Shown here: positions 38,887-47,823 of the stretch, in pieces
How the letters are laid out: each line of letters starts with the position of its first letter
How positions within the stretch are numbered: position 1 is the stretch's first letter
Origin: Mycoplasmopsis iners ATCC 19705
Lineage (GTDB): Bacteria > Bacillota_I > Bacilli_A > Mycoplasmatales > Metamycoplasmataceae
NCBI RefSeq assembly: GCF_000701805.1
Contig: NZ_JNJW01000003.1
Span: 1-64,000 of the forward strand
Length of the DNA stretch: 64,000 bases
Reading direction: 5' to 3'
Made by a program: the position numbers and the translations under genes
Notes under the pieces: model-generated
What the model saw: the letters and a program-made list of their open reading frames with translations, nothing else
What the model was told of the DNA's origin: nothing
The model's database searches: none

Positions 38887-38916
38887 ATTATAAAGTAAAA
38901 TAAGCGATTTAGTCCA
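38887..38916 (-). promoter_or_regulatory. Promoter of pot operon
   Basis: -35 TGGACT (38911-38916), 18-bp spacer, -10 TATAAT (38887-38892) on the minus strand. Confidence 0.6.
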
Positions 38917-39080
38917 TGTTTTTAATTTTTTTTATTTTTCTTTAAACCCTTATGAATTAGTCCTTTTAGTCAAATTTTTCATATTTTTTTCTGATAAGAA
39001 AATTCAATTGAAAAAAATGTGAGAAGTATTAACAAAATATAAAAAATAATTTATGCAATTTTGGAAGACATAAAGTAATT

Positions 39081-39118
39081 TATAATATAAAAAAGCGGCG
39101 CACCGCAGTGGGGGTTAT
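39081..39118 (+). promoter_or_regulatory. -10 box and GC-rich leader hairpin of the methyltransferase
   Basis: TATAAT at 39081-39086, then a leader with GCGG CGCA CCGC (39095-39106), a 4-bp stem of pure GC, and GTGGGGG before ATG. Such GC density is exceptional in this window and may be a control site. Confidence 0.45.
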
Positions 39119-40084
39119 ATGGATTTAAAATGTGCTTCTTTTTTTGCTGGAGTTGGTGGAATAGATAAAGGTTTTGAGAATGCTGGATTTAAGACAATAT
39201 ATGCTAATGAAATTGATGAAAACGCTGCCAAAACATTTAAAGCAAATTTCCCAAATGTTCAATTAGATATTTCAGATATTCGTCAATTAGATGAAAACAA
39301 AGATATACCAAATTTTGACGTTATGTTGGCAGGATTCCCTTGTCAAGCATTTTCTATTGCTGGATATCAGCAAGGATTTCATGACGAAAAAGGAAGAGGA
39401 AATTTATTTTTTGAAATAATGCGAATTGTCAAGGCTAAAAAACCAAAAATTATTTTTTTAGAAAATGTTAAAAATTTAGTATCTCATGACAATGGCAATA
39501 CCTTTCAAGTTATTAGCGAATCATTAGAAAAAGAAGGTTATCATGTAAAATCTATGGTTCTTAATTCGAGCAATTATGGAAATGTGCCACAATCAAGAGA
39601 AAGAATTTATATTGTTTGTTTTAAAGATTATGAACAATACCGTAATTTTGAATTTCCTAAACCTATAAAACTAACCACAAAATTACATGATGTTATAGAT
39701 TTTGAAAATGATGTTGATAAAAAATATTATTACACAACACTTTGTAGCTTTTATAAAGAATTAAAAAATAACATGACTAAAAGTGATACTTGTTATCAAT
39801 GACGTAGGGTTTATGTAAGAGAAAATAAAAGCAATCTTTGCCCAACTCTTACAGCAAATATGGGAACTGGCGGCCATAATGTACCTTTAATACGTACATT
39901 TAATGGAAAATTTAGAAAATTAACCCCTCGTGAATGTTTTAATTTACAAGGATTTTCAAAAGATTTCATTTTACCAAATTCCCTTAGTGCAAGTTCTTTA
40001 TACAAACAAGCTGGCAACTCAGTTGTTGTTTCAGTAATTGAAAGATTGGCTGAGCAAATCAAAATTGCTGTTAGCAAAAAATAG
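39119..40084 (+). CDS. Type II DNA (cytosine-5) methyltransferase
   Basis: 321 residues through one TGA. Motif I FFAGVGGIDKGFENAGF, motif IV GFPCQAFS with catalytic Cys75, motif VI ENVKNL, motif VIII PQSRERIYIV, short target-recognition region around RRVYVRENKSNLCPTLTANM and motif X AGNSVVVSVI. Methylates C5 of cytosine in a short site; length and N-terminal half resemble M.HhaI-size enzymes, but the recognition region differs, so specificity is unknown. Convergent with the putative cognate endonuclease. Confidence 0.93.
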
Positions 40085-40116
40085 CAGAAGACAACAAAAT
40101 TCTTCTGCTATTTTTT
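40078..40116. terminator. Bidirectional terminator of restriction-modification pair
   Basis: AATAGCAGAAG and CTTCTGCTATT form an 11-bp stem with T/A runs both sides; the stops of both genes lie within it. Confidence 0.8.
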
Positions 40117-41292
40117 ATTATTTAAATAATCATTATAGTAATATTCTTCATAAGTTCCCGATGGTGAAAAATCAATTGAATATTCATTTTCTCCAATTTT
40201 AGTAAAAATAACACTATCAATATTATATTTTTGAAGCATTTCATAAGTTAATTTTGTTCCCTTTGGTATTTCAAAAACATCTCTTAAAAGCCATTTGCCT
40301 AAAACTTTATTTGGGTTACTCATTATAGCCTTACCAATTTTCGGATTATTCTTATCAGCACTTTGACAAACTTTTGCTGAAATGGTTGTTCCATTAGGGA
40401 GGTGTAATTTAAAAGGGATGTCACGTTGAGGAAAGAAATTAGGATTCCTTTGTCTATCAATAGTATTATAAGGAATATATATTTCATTGAAATCACGTTT
40501 GCGACCATTAGCGTTTCATTGGTTTAATCCGCTTTTTTCAGGAACAAATTTCTGACCGTTTTTTTCTGAATAAAGCCTTAAACAAAGGGTATTAGTTTTG
40601 TCTAATGATTTTTTATTAGATACAAAAAGTTCATTAGTTTTTGAAATTTCTGCTTCAATTATTGAGTTCATTAAAAATGAATAAGGGTCTTTTATTATTG
40701 GAACATCAAAACTATCAAGAACTTCAAAATTTTCAAAAAGCATGTATAAAGTATTTTTTGATGTTGAAAAATGATATTTATGTTTACCATCAGTGAAATA
40801 TGTGTTATTGATGTTCCCACGGTTTTCAATAATTGTAATTTGGTCAATATCAATAAAATCAAATGGATATTCAATAATTTCCATTCTTCCAGGAGTTCTA
40901 CGAACCATGTGGTATATCATTTTATCAATGTTATAAAGGTTTTTTGTAACACGTATACGCATATTTCTATATTTGGCAATTTTTTTAATAAGTTCTAAAC
41001 CACTTAAGTGAGAATAATAAGGTTTTAATTTACCAAATTCCGCTATTTTTTGATCAATATTCCCAGTAAAAGTTTTTAAACCAATGCCGATTGTACCTTT
41101 TTTAGCATCAACTGAGCAATCTTTTCTAGCAAGATTTTCTGCTTCAAAATATTTACAAAAAATATTTTCATGCGCTCGATATGGTAAATAAGGGCTATCG
41201 CTTTCTGAAAAAAGTAATGTTAAATTGCCAAGAATAGTTAACATTCTTTTATATTGCTTTTGTTGTTCAGTAGATTGGTCCTTATAGAACAT
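40108..41292 (-). CDS. Putative type II restriction endonuclease
   Basis: 394 residues across one TGA (40516). Possible PD-(D/E)XK-type core: ENIFCKYFEAENLARKDCSVDAKKGTIGIGLK gives an acidic residue, then DAK (D-x-K) near residues 60-80; quoted only as position evidence. The C-terminal region (MSNPNKVLGKWLLRDVFEIPKGTKLTYEMLQK) may be a separate DNA-binding domain. The role is inferred mainly from being convergent with a C5-methyltransferase and sharing its terminator. I cannot name the family. Confidence 0.65.
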
Positions 41293-41469
41293 TATTTACT
41301 CCTTATAATTACTTGATATAAAAATTATAACAATATTTATAATGATGCTAAAGACGCTAGAATTTATCTATTTTGTAGATTAATTAATCCAAAAATATTC
41401 TGAAAACATTATTAAATTTGTTTAAAAAATGTTAGTCTTAAAAAACCAACGAAAAGCAAATTAATTTTA

Positions 41470-41498
41470 ACTAAAAGCCTATGAAATAGCTTTTTTGG
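41470..41498 (-). terminator. Weak terminator of rsmD
   Basis: AAAAGC ... GCTTTT with a 10-nt loop beyond the rsmD stop. Confidence 0.35.
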
Positions 41499-41499
41499 T

Positions 41500-42048
41500 C
41501 TAATTATTATTACTAATATACAAAATATCTACTTTGCCATATTTTTTGTAGTTTTGAATTGTTAAGCCTTTTGGCAGCATAATTTGTTTGCTATCATTTG
41601 TTTCGACAATTATTAGACCATTCTTATTTAGATATTTAAATTCATTAATTAATTCTAATGTTTGATTTACTGTTTCATACATTAAATAAGGCGCATCGAT
41701 AAAAATATAATCAAACTCTTTACCTTGATTACTATTTAAGAAATTCAAAACATCTGTATATTCAATTTGAACATTATTTGCTTTTAAAGTATTTTTGTTA
41801 TTTCTAATAACATTAATTGCATTTTTATTGTTTTCAACACAAAATACTTTCATTGCTCCGTTACTTATTGCTTCAAAGGCAAAAGCACCGCTGCCAGCAA
41901 AAAGATCAAGCACTATTTTATCTTTTATATTCATTCTAATTGAATTAAAAATTGCTTCTCTAACTCTATCCATTGTTGGTCTTGAAATGCTCATATCTGG
42001 TTGTTCTAATTGTCTTGATCTATGAATTCCTGAAATTATTCTTAACAT
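41500..42048 (-). CDS. rsmD: 16S rRNA (guanine-966 N2)-methyltransferase RsmD
   Basis: 182 residues. Start MLRIISGIHRSRQLEQP, then RPTMDRVREAIFNSI, SAM site VLDLFAGSGAFAFEA and catalytic motif FIDAPY (usual D/NPPY, here Ala in the second place). Modifies G966 of 16S rRNA. Short Mollicutes version. Confidence 0.9.
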   Translation of the reverse strand: MLRIISGIHRSRQLEQPDMSISRPTMDRVREAIFNSIRMNIKDKIVLDLFAGSGAFAFEAISNGAMKVFCVENNKNAINVIRNNKNTLKANNVQIEYTDVLNFLNSNQGKEFDYIFIDAPYLMYETVNQTLELINEFKYLNKNGLIIVETNDSKQIMLPKGLTIQNYKKYGKVDILYISNNN

Positions 42049-42573
42049 GTTTACTCCTTATTTTCAATAAAACTTTGTTTTAATTTTATAAAATCTTTTA
42101 ACATTCCTTGAAATTTAAAATGCCTAAATAAAATATTTTCCTTTTCTTTTATCCTCCTAATTGTTTAGTTTTAATTTGAAAAAATAACTATATAGGCAGG
42201 TAAAATTGATGTAAAAAGTTTAATAATTTAAAAAAATTTAATGAAAAATCCATTTTTTTGTAAAAAATAACCAAATTTATAAGACAATAAAATGTAATCT
42301 TTAAATATTCGATTTTGTTGCTAAATGAAATTAAAAGAATTCTTTAATTATTTAAATTAATATTGGTTTGTTTAATGATAAAATTAGATATTGGTAGACA
42401 AGAAAAAATTGAATTGTTTGATCTTAGCGTTCTTTTTTTTTTTTTTTTGAAATTACATTATTTCTACAAATTAAATATTTGACCTTGAGAGGATTAAATA
42501 TAAATATTTCTTACGTTTTTTATTTTTTTATCTAAAATTTTTAACGGCAATTTTAGAAATTTAAGGAGGCACG
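42049..42573. other. Long AT-rich intergenic region with T16 tract
   Basis: No supported gene. Holds a 16-base T run (42433-42448), a possible but unconvincing 50-codon ORF from 42376 that reads through it, a TTGACC -35-like box (42479), and a hairpin TCTAAAATT / AATTTTAGA (42531-42557) just before the SD of the HAD gene. Confidence 0.6.
42433..42448 (+). repeat. Homopolymeric T16 tract
   Basis: Sixteen T, the longest single-base run in this intergenic region, 30 bp upstream of a -35-like box of the HAD hydrolase gene; prone to slippage. Confidence 0.8.
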
Positions 42574-43389
42574 ATGAAGAAAAAGCCTATTGTTTTTAGT
42601 GATGTAGATGGAACAATCTACACAAGAGATGCTTATGTTTCTAATTTCAACTTAAGCGTAATTAAAAGAGATGATCTTAGTTTTAATATAGCTACAGGTA
42701 ACCCAATTTGCCCAAGAATGCTTAAATTAGCTAAATTAACTGATGCTGATTACATTATTGGTTCATCTGGTGTACAAATTTATGATTACAAAAACTCAAA
42801 ATTTATTAAAGAAAAATATTTAGACCCTGAAACAGTTAAAACAATTTTTAAAATCTTTAAGGATTTCAACGTTTCAGCAGCTGCTTGATCAAGCGAAGTA
42901 TTTTATGTTTTTAGAGAAGAAGACAAAGAGTTTCTTAACAAAATTTACTTTAGAAGTGAAAGCTTTGATCAATTTACCTTAGTTACAGGTAATGAAACTG
43001 AACTTAAAAATGTAGCAAAAATTGAAGTTTATTTTGAAGGCACTCAAAATGTTGATCAATTAATGGAATTATTAGAACCGCTTGATTGCAAAATTATTAA
43101 AACTCACATGAATATTGAAATTCTTTCATATGGCGCATCAAAAGGTAGAGCAATTGTTTGAATGTTAGATCATGTGTTTGGTGAAAATGTAACTGAGGAT
43201 GACGTCATGGTTATAGGAGACAGCGAAAATGACTTTTCAATGTTTAAACGTTTCTATCACTCATATGTTATGGACAATGCCAAAGATGAAGTTAAAGAAA
43301 AAGCCAACAATGTTACAAAACACGTTGTTGAACATGGTTTAGGCTATGCAATCTTAGATTATCTTGAAAAATTAAACAAACATAATTAG
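42574..43389 (+). CDS. HAD-superfamily (Cof-like) phosphatase
   Basis: 271 residues. Motif I FSDVDGTIY with nucleophile Asp, motif II FNIATGN, a C2-type cap in the middle, motif III Lys in GASKGRAI, motif IV GDSENDFSMF. Cof-type members dephosphorylate sugar phosphates or flavin precursors; substrate not determinable. SD AAGGAGGC is strong. A terminator follows at 43391. Confidence 0.9.
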
Positions 43390-43390
43390 A

Positions 43391-43429
43391 AACAACTTTG
43401 GTGAATTGTTTATTCACTTAGTTGTTTTT
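43391..43429 (+). terminator. Terminator of HAD gene
   Basis: AACAAC ... GTGAAT loop ATTCAC ... GTTGTTTTT: two-part stem with a T run. Confidence 0.65.
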
Positions 43430-43525
43430 ATTTTAACTAGACCGTTAATTAGATAGTTAATCAAATATTAATATATAAATTAATATAGTAAAATTAGAAA
43501 AACACTTATAGGTAGGAGGTTAATT

Positions 43526-44791
43526 ATGGCTCGTTTTATTGACCAAATTAATATTATTTTACAAGCTGGTAAAGGTGGCGACGGGATGATTTCTTTCAGA
43601 CGTGAAGCGCATGTTGACAAAGGTGGTCCTGATGGCGGTGATGGTGGTCGTGGCGGCAACATTTATTTTGTTGGTGATCCTGGCAAAAACACCTTGCTCT
43701 CACTTTACGGCAATAAAAAAATTGTTGCTGAAGATGGCGTTAATGGTGGACCTAAAAACCTTTATGGTGCTGCCGGCAAGGACACATACATCAAAGTTCC
43801 ATTAGGCACAATAGTTTATAACAAAGGCAAAGTTGTTGCAGATATAATTGACGAAAAAGCCTATTTAGTAGCCAAAGGTGGTCAAGGTGGAAGGGGAAAT
43901 ATGAAATTCAAAACGCCTCGTAACACCGCCCCAAGAATTAGTGAAAATGGTACTAAAGGTGAAAAATTTGAAGCAAACATAGTATTAAAAGTAATGTCTG
44001 ATGTTGGTGTTGTCGGAAAACCAAGCGCTGGTAAAAGCACTTTATTATCAGCTTTATCAAACGCCAAAGCCAAAATAGCCGACTATGAATTTACTACTCT
44101 TGTACCACAATTAGGTTTAGTAAGATTTCATGAAAATTCATTTACCATTGCTGACTTACCAGGTTTAATTAAAGGTGCTTCATTGGGCAAAGGTCTAGGT
44201 TTTCAATTTTTAAAACATATTGAAAGATGTAGAGTTATCGCGCACATTATTGATTTTGGTAGCGAATACAAAAAACCAATTGAAGATTTTGAAGTAATCA
44301 ATGATGAATTAAAATCGTATAGTTTGAATTTAGAACAAAAACCACAATTAGTTGTTGCCAATAAAGAAGATATGGAACATTTTGCTGAAAACTTTGCTAA
44401 ATTTCAAGCCAAATACCCAAATGTACCAATTGTTAAAATTAGTGCGCTTGAAAGAGAAAATTTAGATGAACTAAAAGCAAAACTTTGACATCTAATTGAA
44501 GAAAATAAATTAGCTCCAATTAAAGAAGAAGAAAATGATGAAGTTGTTGAAATTAAGCTTGAAGAGGATTATAAAATTGTTAATCCATTCAAAGGTTTCT
44601 TTGAAATTAGTGGACCTAAAATTCAATACATTTATGATAAAAACCCAATTAATACTTATGACAACTTATTAAGATTTAATCAAAAATTAAAAAACCTTGG
44701 CGTTTGAGATGAGCTTTTAAAAATGGGAATTGAAACTGGTGATACAGTTAGAATTTTTGATTATGAATTTGAGTGAGACGGTAATTATTAA
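43526..44791 (+). CDS. obg: Obg-family GTPase
   Basis: 421 residues. N-terminal Obg fold with Gly-rich [13 protein letters not shown] and [14 protein letters not shown] domain: G1 [10 protein letters not shown]3 DLPG, G4 NKED, G5 SAL. C-terminal OCT domain ([19 protein letters not shown], ending DGNY). Needed for 50S assembly and stress control. SD AGGAGG. Stop TAATG overlaps the ATG of the pseudouridine synthase. Confidence 0.96.
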
Positions 44792-45498
44792 TGCCCAATT
44801 TAATGAAAATAGAAAGAGTTATTAGCAATTACACTGAATATAGTCGCAAAGAAATTAAAAAATTAATTAAACAAGGCAAAGTTAAAGTTAATCAACAAAT
44901 AATTACCGAATCAATAAATTTTGATCTTGATAACGATAAATTAATAATTGACGAGAAAGCCTATGAAACAGCTAAATTTGTTTATTTAGCTATGAATAAA
45001 CCAAAAGGTGTAGTTTGTTCACATGATATTAAAGAAGGTAAAACAATTTATTCGCTATTACCTGAAAAATATCAATATATTAAAAATCTCAACACTTTTG
45101 GGCGCCTAGATAAAGATACAACTGGCTTGATTATTATTTCCAATGATGGTGAGCTTAATCATAAATTAACTTCTGATAAACATCATGTTCAAAAAACATA
45201 TTTAGTTAAACTCGATCAAGATTTTAAAAAAACTGATCAAGAAATTATTGAAAAAGGCATAGATATAGGTGAAAAAGATTTAACCAAACCTGCAGAATTA
45301 ATAATTAGAGATACTGGTATGGTGGAATTAACCATTCAAGAAGGCAAATACCATCAAGTTAAAAGAATGTTCAAAAAACTTAATTATGAAGTTATCGAAC
45401 TGCATCGGATTAAATTTGGCAACTTGTCTTTAAATGATTTAAAAGAAGGCGAAGTAATTAAAATTAGCCATTCGCAATTAATAAAAGAAAATAACTAA
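44791..45498 (+). CDS. RsuA/RluB-family pseudouridine synthase
   Basis: 235 residues. N-terminal S4 RNA-binding domain (RVISNYTEYSRKEIKKLIKQ), then AMNKPKGVVCS and the active-site GRLDKDTTGLII with catalytic Asp, and EGKYHQVKRMF. Isomerises uridine in 16S or 23S rRNA; which target is not visible. Translationally coupled to obg. Confidence 0.92.
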   Translation: MPNLMKIERVISNYTEYSRKEIKKLIKQGKVKVNQQIITESINFDLDNDKLIIDEKAYETAKFVYLAMNKPKGVVCSHDIKEGKTIYSLLPEKYQYIKNLNTFGRLDKDTTGLIIISNDGELNHKLTSDKHHVQKTYLVKLDQDFKKTDQEIIEKGIDIGEKDLTKPAELIIRDTGMVELTIQEGKYHQVKRMFKKLNYEVIELHRIKFGNLSLNDLKEGEVIKISHSQLIKENN

Positions 45499-45920
45499 TT
45501 GAACTGTTTCATAGTTGTTTTTGTAAATTCCGCTTAGGCTGATTTTTTAATATTTTTACAACATTAGCCTTGTATAATCTCAAGTTTCCAAGTTAAAAAG
45601 GGATGAAAAAATTGACGCATTGTTAAACGAAATCAAAAAAGAACTTGTTGAAGAACCTAAAAAGAAGAAACTGAGGAATAATTAATTTCAAAAGTAGGCT
45701 ACTTGGATTGCTTTATTAATGACAAATTTGACTAATATGGAAAAAAGAAAATTTTTTCCAGATTTTTTATTGTGCTTTAGCAGACGTCTTTTTTTGTGCA
45801 ATACAATGAAGTTAAGTACTAAAAAAGTACAAAAAATATAAACAAAGAAAGAGAGTGAATGTGAATGATTTAAATTTTTCAAGTTTTAGCATTTAAATTT
45901 GCAGCAGATGAGAGGGTAAA
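45499..45920 (+). other. Intergenic region with left inverted repeat and a coding remnant
   Basis: No complete gene. Contains CTCAAGTTTCCAAGTT (45579-45594), an open stretch running from 45578 to TAA 45685 whose C-terminal end is KELVEEPKKKKLRNN, a short perfect inverted repeat of A/T, and the leader of the next gene. Confidence 0.5.
45578..45685 (+). pseudogene. C-terminal coding fragment beside inverted repeat
   Basis: Open through the inverted repeat: SQVSKLKRDEKIDALLNEI then KKELVEEPKKKKLRNN and stop. No start codon. Basic-acidic tail like that of some transposases, but not identifiable. Confidence 0.3.
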
Positions 45921-46745
45921 GTGAAGATAAACCAACGAGAGGAAATAATATCATTAATCAAAGAACGTGGTCTGGTGACTCATGGTGATATTTCTGTCGC
46001 TCTTTATGGTGATAATAAACACATGCCAAACGTTTATAGTACATTGAAAAAACTTCTTGACTCTGGGGTGGTAAAGAGAACTGGTGATCATCCTTCTTAT
46101 TACTCATTGTCTAGCGACAACTACGAAGAACACAATGTTAATGCGGATAAAAACAAAATATGCTTCTTAGAAATCACAAATGAGTCCATAGAAGAAGTGG
46201 ATGCGGAGGTAGAGGCTACAGAAAACTACGGACGTGAAAACAGATTGATCACTGATTGTTTTAAAAAATATCCAAGTAATACAGATATCGAAACTGTAGC
46301 TTTGAAGATTGGTTTGATTGATATCACAAATTCTACGAATATTTCTAGATATAAAAGATTTATCAGTGTTGTTGAATTAGCGGAAATAATATCATCTATT
46401 CCAAATATTGATGAAAGGATTAAAAAAGGCGATCCAGAAGTTGTAGCGACTATTGCTAGAGCTAACGGAAAGATTAATCTGTTCTCATTTGCAACAAAGT
46501 ATTGTTGTTACCACAACAAGAATCTTTATGGCAGGGATGATTATTCAATATTGGATACTGTGTTGAAAGAGACATTACCTAAGGTGTTCAAAGATATAAA
46601 AAAATCGAATATCCAGCATTGAGTGGATTCATATGACTATAAATCTTATAATGATTTCATCACAAATAAACTTGATGAGCTTGGAATAACTATTCCTTTT
46701 AGAAAGAGGAAATTTGACCATTTTATCTGGTATAAAAATCGATAG
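45921..46745 (+). CDS. Winged-helix protein of the GIY-YIG island
   Basis: 274 residues from GTG 45921 (GAGAGGG upstream; no in-frame ATG). Residues 1-70 look like a winged helix (EEIISLIKERGLVTHGDISV, YSTLKKLLDSGVVKRTG). The C-terminal half has LFSFATKYCCYHN and DDYSILDTVL, resembling a conserved pattern in uncharacterised, often defence-associated proteins (from memory). TGA at 46620 is read as Trp because the frame continues sensibly (VDSYDYKSYNDF) to TAG 46743; one TGG is also used. The next gene starts 13 nt later. Function unknown, perhaps a DNA-binding partner or regulator. Confidence 0.65.
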
Positions 46746-46758
46746 AAGGAAGGCAAAT

Positions 46759-47511
46759 ATGATTAGTGAGTTTTCACAAGAAGTTGCAGAACAATTAAAA
46801 TATTATGTTTATAGATTAATCAATCCTCGAAACGGGCAGACCTTTTATGTTGGAAAAGGAAAAGGCAACAGAGTGTTTCAGCATGTGAAGTGTGCAATCG
46901 ATTACTATGACGGAGCTGAAGGAATCGATGAAGAAGATCCAAATAAGTTCAAAATAATACAAAGCATCAAAGAATCTGGGCTTGAAGTTATACACATCAT
47001 ACAAAGGTGGAATCTGACAGAAAGTGAAGCATTCCAAGTAGAATCTGCTTTGATTGATGCGTATCAAGGGTTGTCAAATATCCAGTCTGGACATCATTCA
47101 GATTTTGGAGTTACAAACGCTGAAGAACTTCAAATGAGATTATCAATGAAAACTTATGATGAACCCACTGATTTTAAGTATCTAATTATAAAAGTCCGTT
47201 CGTGGAGATTAGAACAATTGGAATCTGAATTTCCAACCACTTATAGATATGAGGCAACAAGAAGAGAGTGGAAAATAAGACCAAGATCAGTAAAAGAATA
47301 TAAATATGTATTTTCTGCGACTGACGGAATAGTAAAGGAAGTCTATAAAATAAAAGATTGGTATAGGTCTCCAGATGAAAATTCATCACGATTTGCTTTT
47401 AACGGCGAAATCGCTGAAGAAGAAATAAGGAAGAAATATATCAATACCAGAATCCCAGATACATATTGCAAGAAGGGAATGGCATCTCCTGTTTTATTCT
47501 CAAAGAATTAA
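46759..47511 (+). CDS. GIY-YIG nuclease with C-terminal PUA-like region
   Basis: 250 residues from ATG 46759 (SD AAGGAAGG). GIY-YIG core: YYVYRLINPRNGQTFYVGKG with the two Tyr and Gly, then a basic RVFQHV and a conserved Glu in ESEAFQVESALIDAY. This is the LEM-3-like/COG3680 type. The C-terminal part (YKYVFSATDGIVKEVYKI, later RFAFNGE and SPVLF) resembles a PUA-like fold seen with such nucleases. All four Trp codons are TGG and none is TGA, unlike almost all genes here, which suggests recent transfer from a standard-code donor. Confidence 0.8.
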   Translation: MISEFSQEVAEQLKYYVYRLINPRNGQTFYVGKGKGNRVFQHVKCAIDYYDGAEGIDEEDPNKFKIIQSIKESGLEVIHIIQRWNLTESEAFQVESALIDAYQGLSNIQSGHHSDFGVTNAEELQMRLSMKTYDEPTDFKYLIIKVRSWRLEQLESEFPTTYRYEATRREWKIRPRSVKEYKYVFSATDGIVKEVYKIKDWYRSPDENSSRFAFNGEIAEEEIRKKYINTRIPDTYCKKGMASPVLFSKN

Positions 47512-47823
47512 GAATATAAAAAAACTTTATAGCAAGAAAACTAAAAGTATATGAGCAATCAATCCTTAGTTTCAAAGTTAAAAGCTCAGGATTTTATAGC
47601 ATGTATAGGTTAATTCTATGTGTGTAATTTTAAAACGTAAAAAAACGAATATGTCTTATTTATAGGCATATTCGTTTTTTTAGACTTTCAAACTTGGAAA
47701 CTCGAGATAAATACGTTTCCATTGTTTTCCTGATTTTCCAAGTTGGAAATTCATGAAACAAAAAACACGAAATATGGATTGTCCATATTCCGTGTACAAG
47801 TTTAAATTGTGATTTTTTTATTA
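47512..47823. other. Intergenic region with right element end and fusA terminator
   Basis: No gene. Holds the stem-loop and right inverted repeat of the GIY-YIG island, a palindromic TTTCCAAGTTGGAAA (47744-47758) that may be another end relic, and the fusA terminator. Confidence 0.6.
47759..47795 (-). terminator. Terminator of str operon (after fusA)
   Basis: 14-bp stem ACACGGAATATGGA / TCCATATTTCGTGT (one mismatch), 3-nt loop, then TTTTTTG on the minus strand. Confidence 0.85.

Larger units (their letters stand above)
45579..47706. mobile_element. 2.1-kb segment bounded by IS-like inverted repeats carrying two genes
   Basis: Left end CTCAAGTTTCCAAGTT (45579-45594); right end AACTTGGAAACTCGAG (47691-47706); 15 of 16 bases complementary. 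The right 80 bp (stem-loop with ACGAATATG, then TTACACACAT) are nearly the same, reversed, as the left end of the 341-bp mini-element at 33556. No intact transposase and no clear long target duplication. Cargo is the winged-helix and GIY-YIG genes. Confidence 0.6.

Noticed and set aside
42376-42540. Possible ORF (MIKLDIGRQEK...) reading through the T16 tract
   Set aside because: No SD, about 54 codons, low-complexity Phe run and no family resemblance; kept only as part of the intergenic note.
45688-45882. Minus-strand ORF (MKNLNHSHSL...)
   Set aside because: No SD, composition of antisense AT-rich DNA, overlaps the leader of the winged-helix gene.
46714-46758. TTG start for the GIY-YIG gene
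   Set aside because: ATG 46759 has a strong SD and the longer form would overlap the previous gene.
47741-47760. TTTCCAAGTTGGAAA palindrome as a second IS end
   Set aside because: Too short and lacks the stem-loop/ACACAT block; mentioned only as a possible relic.
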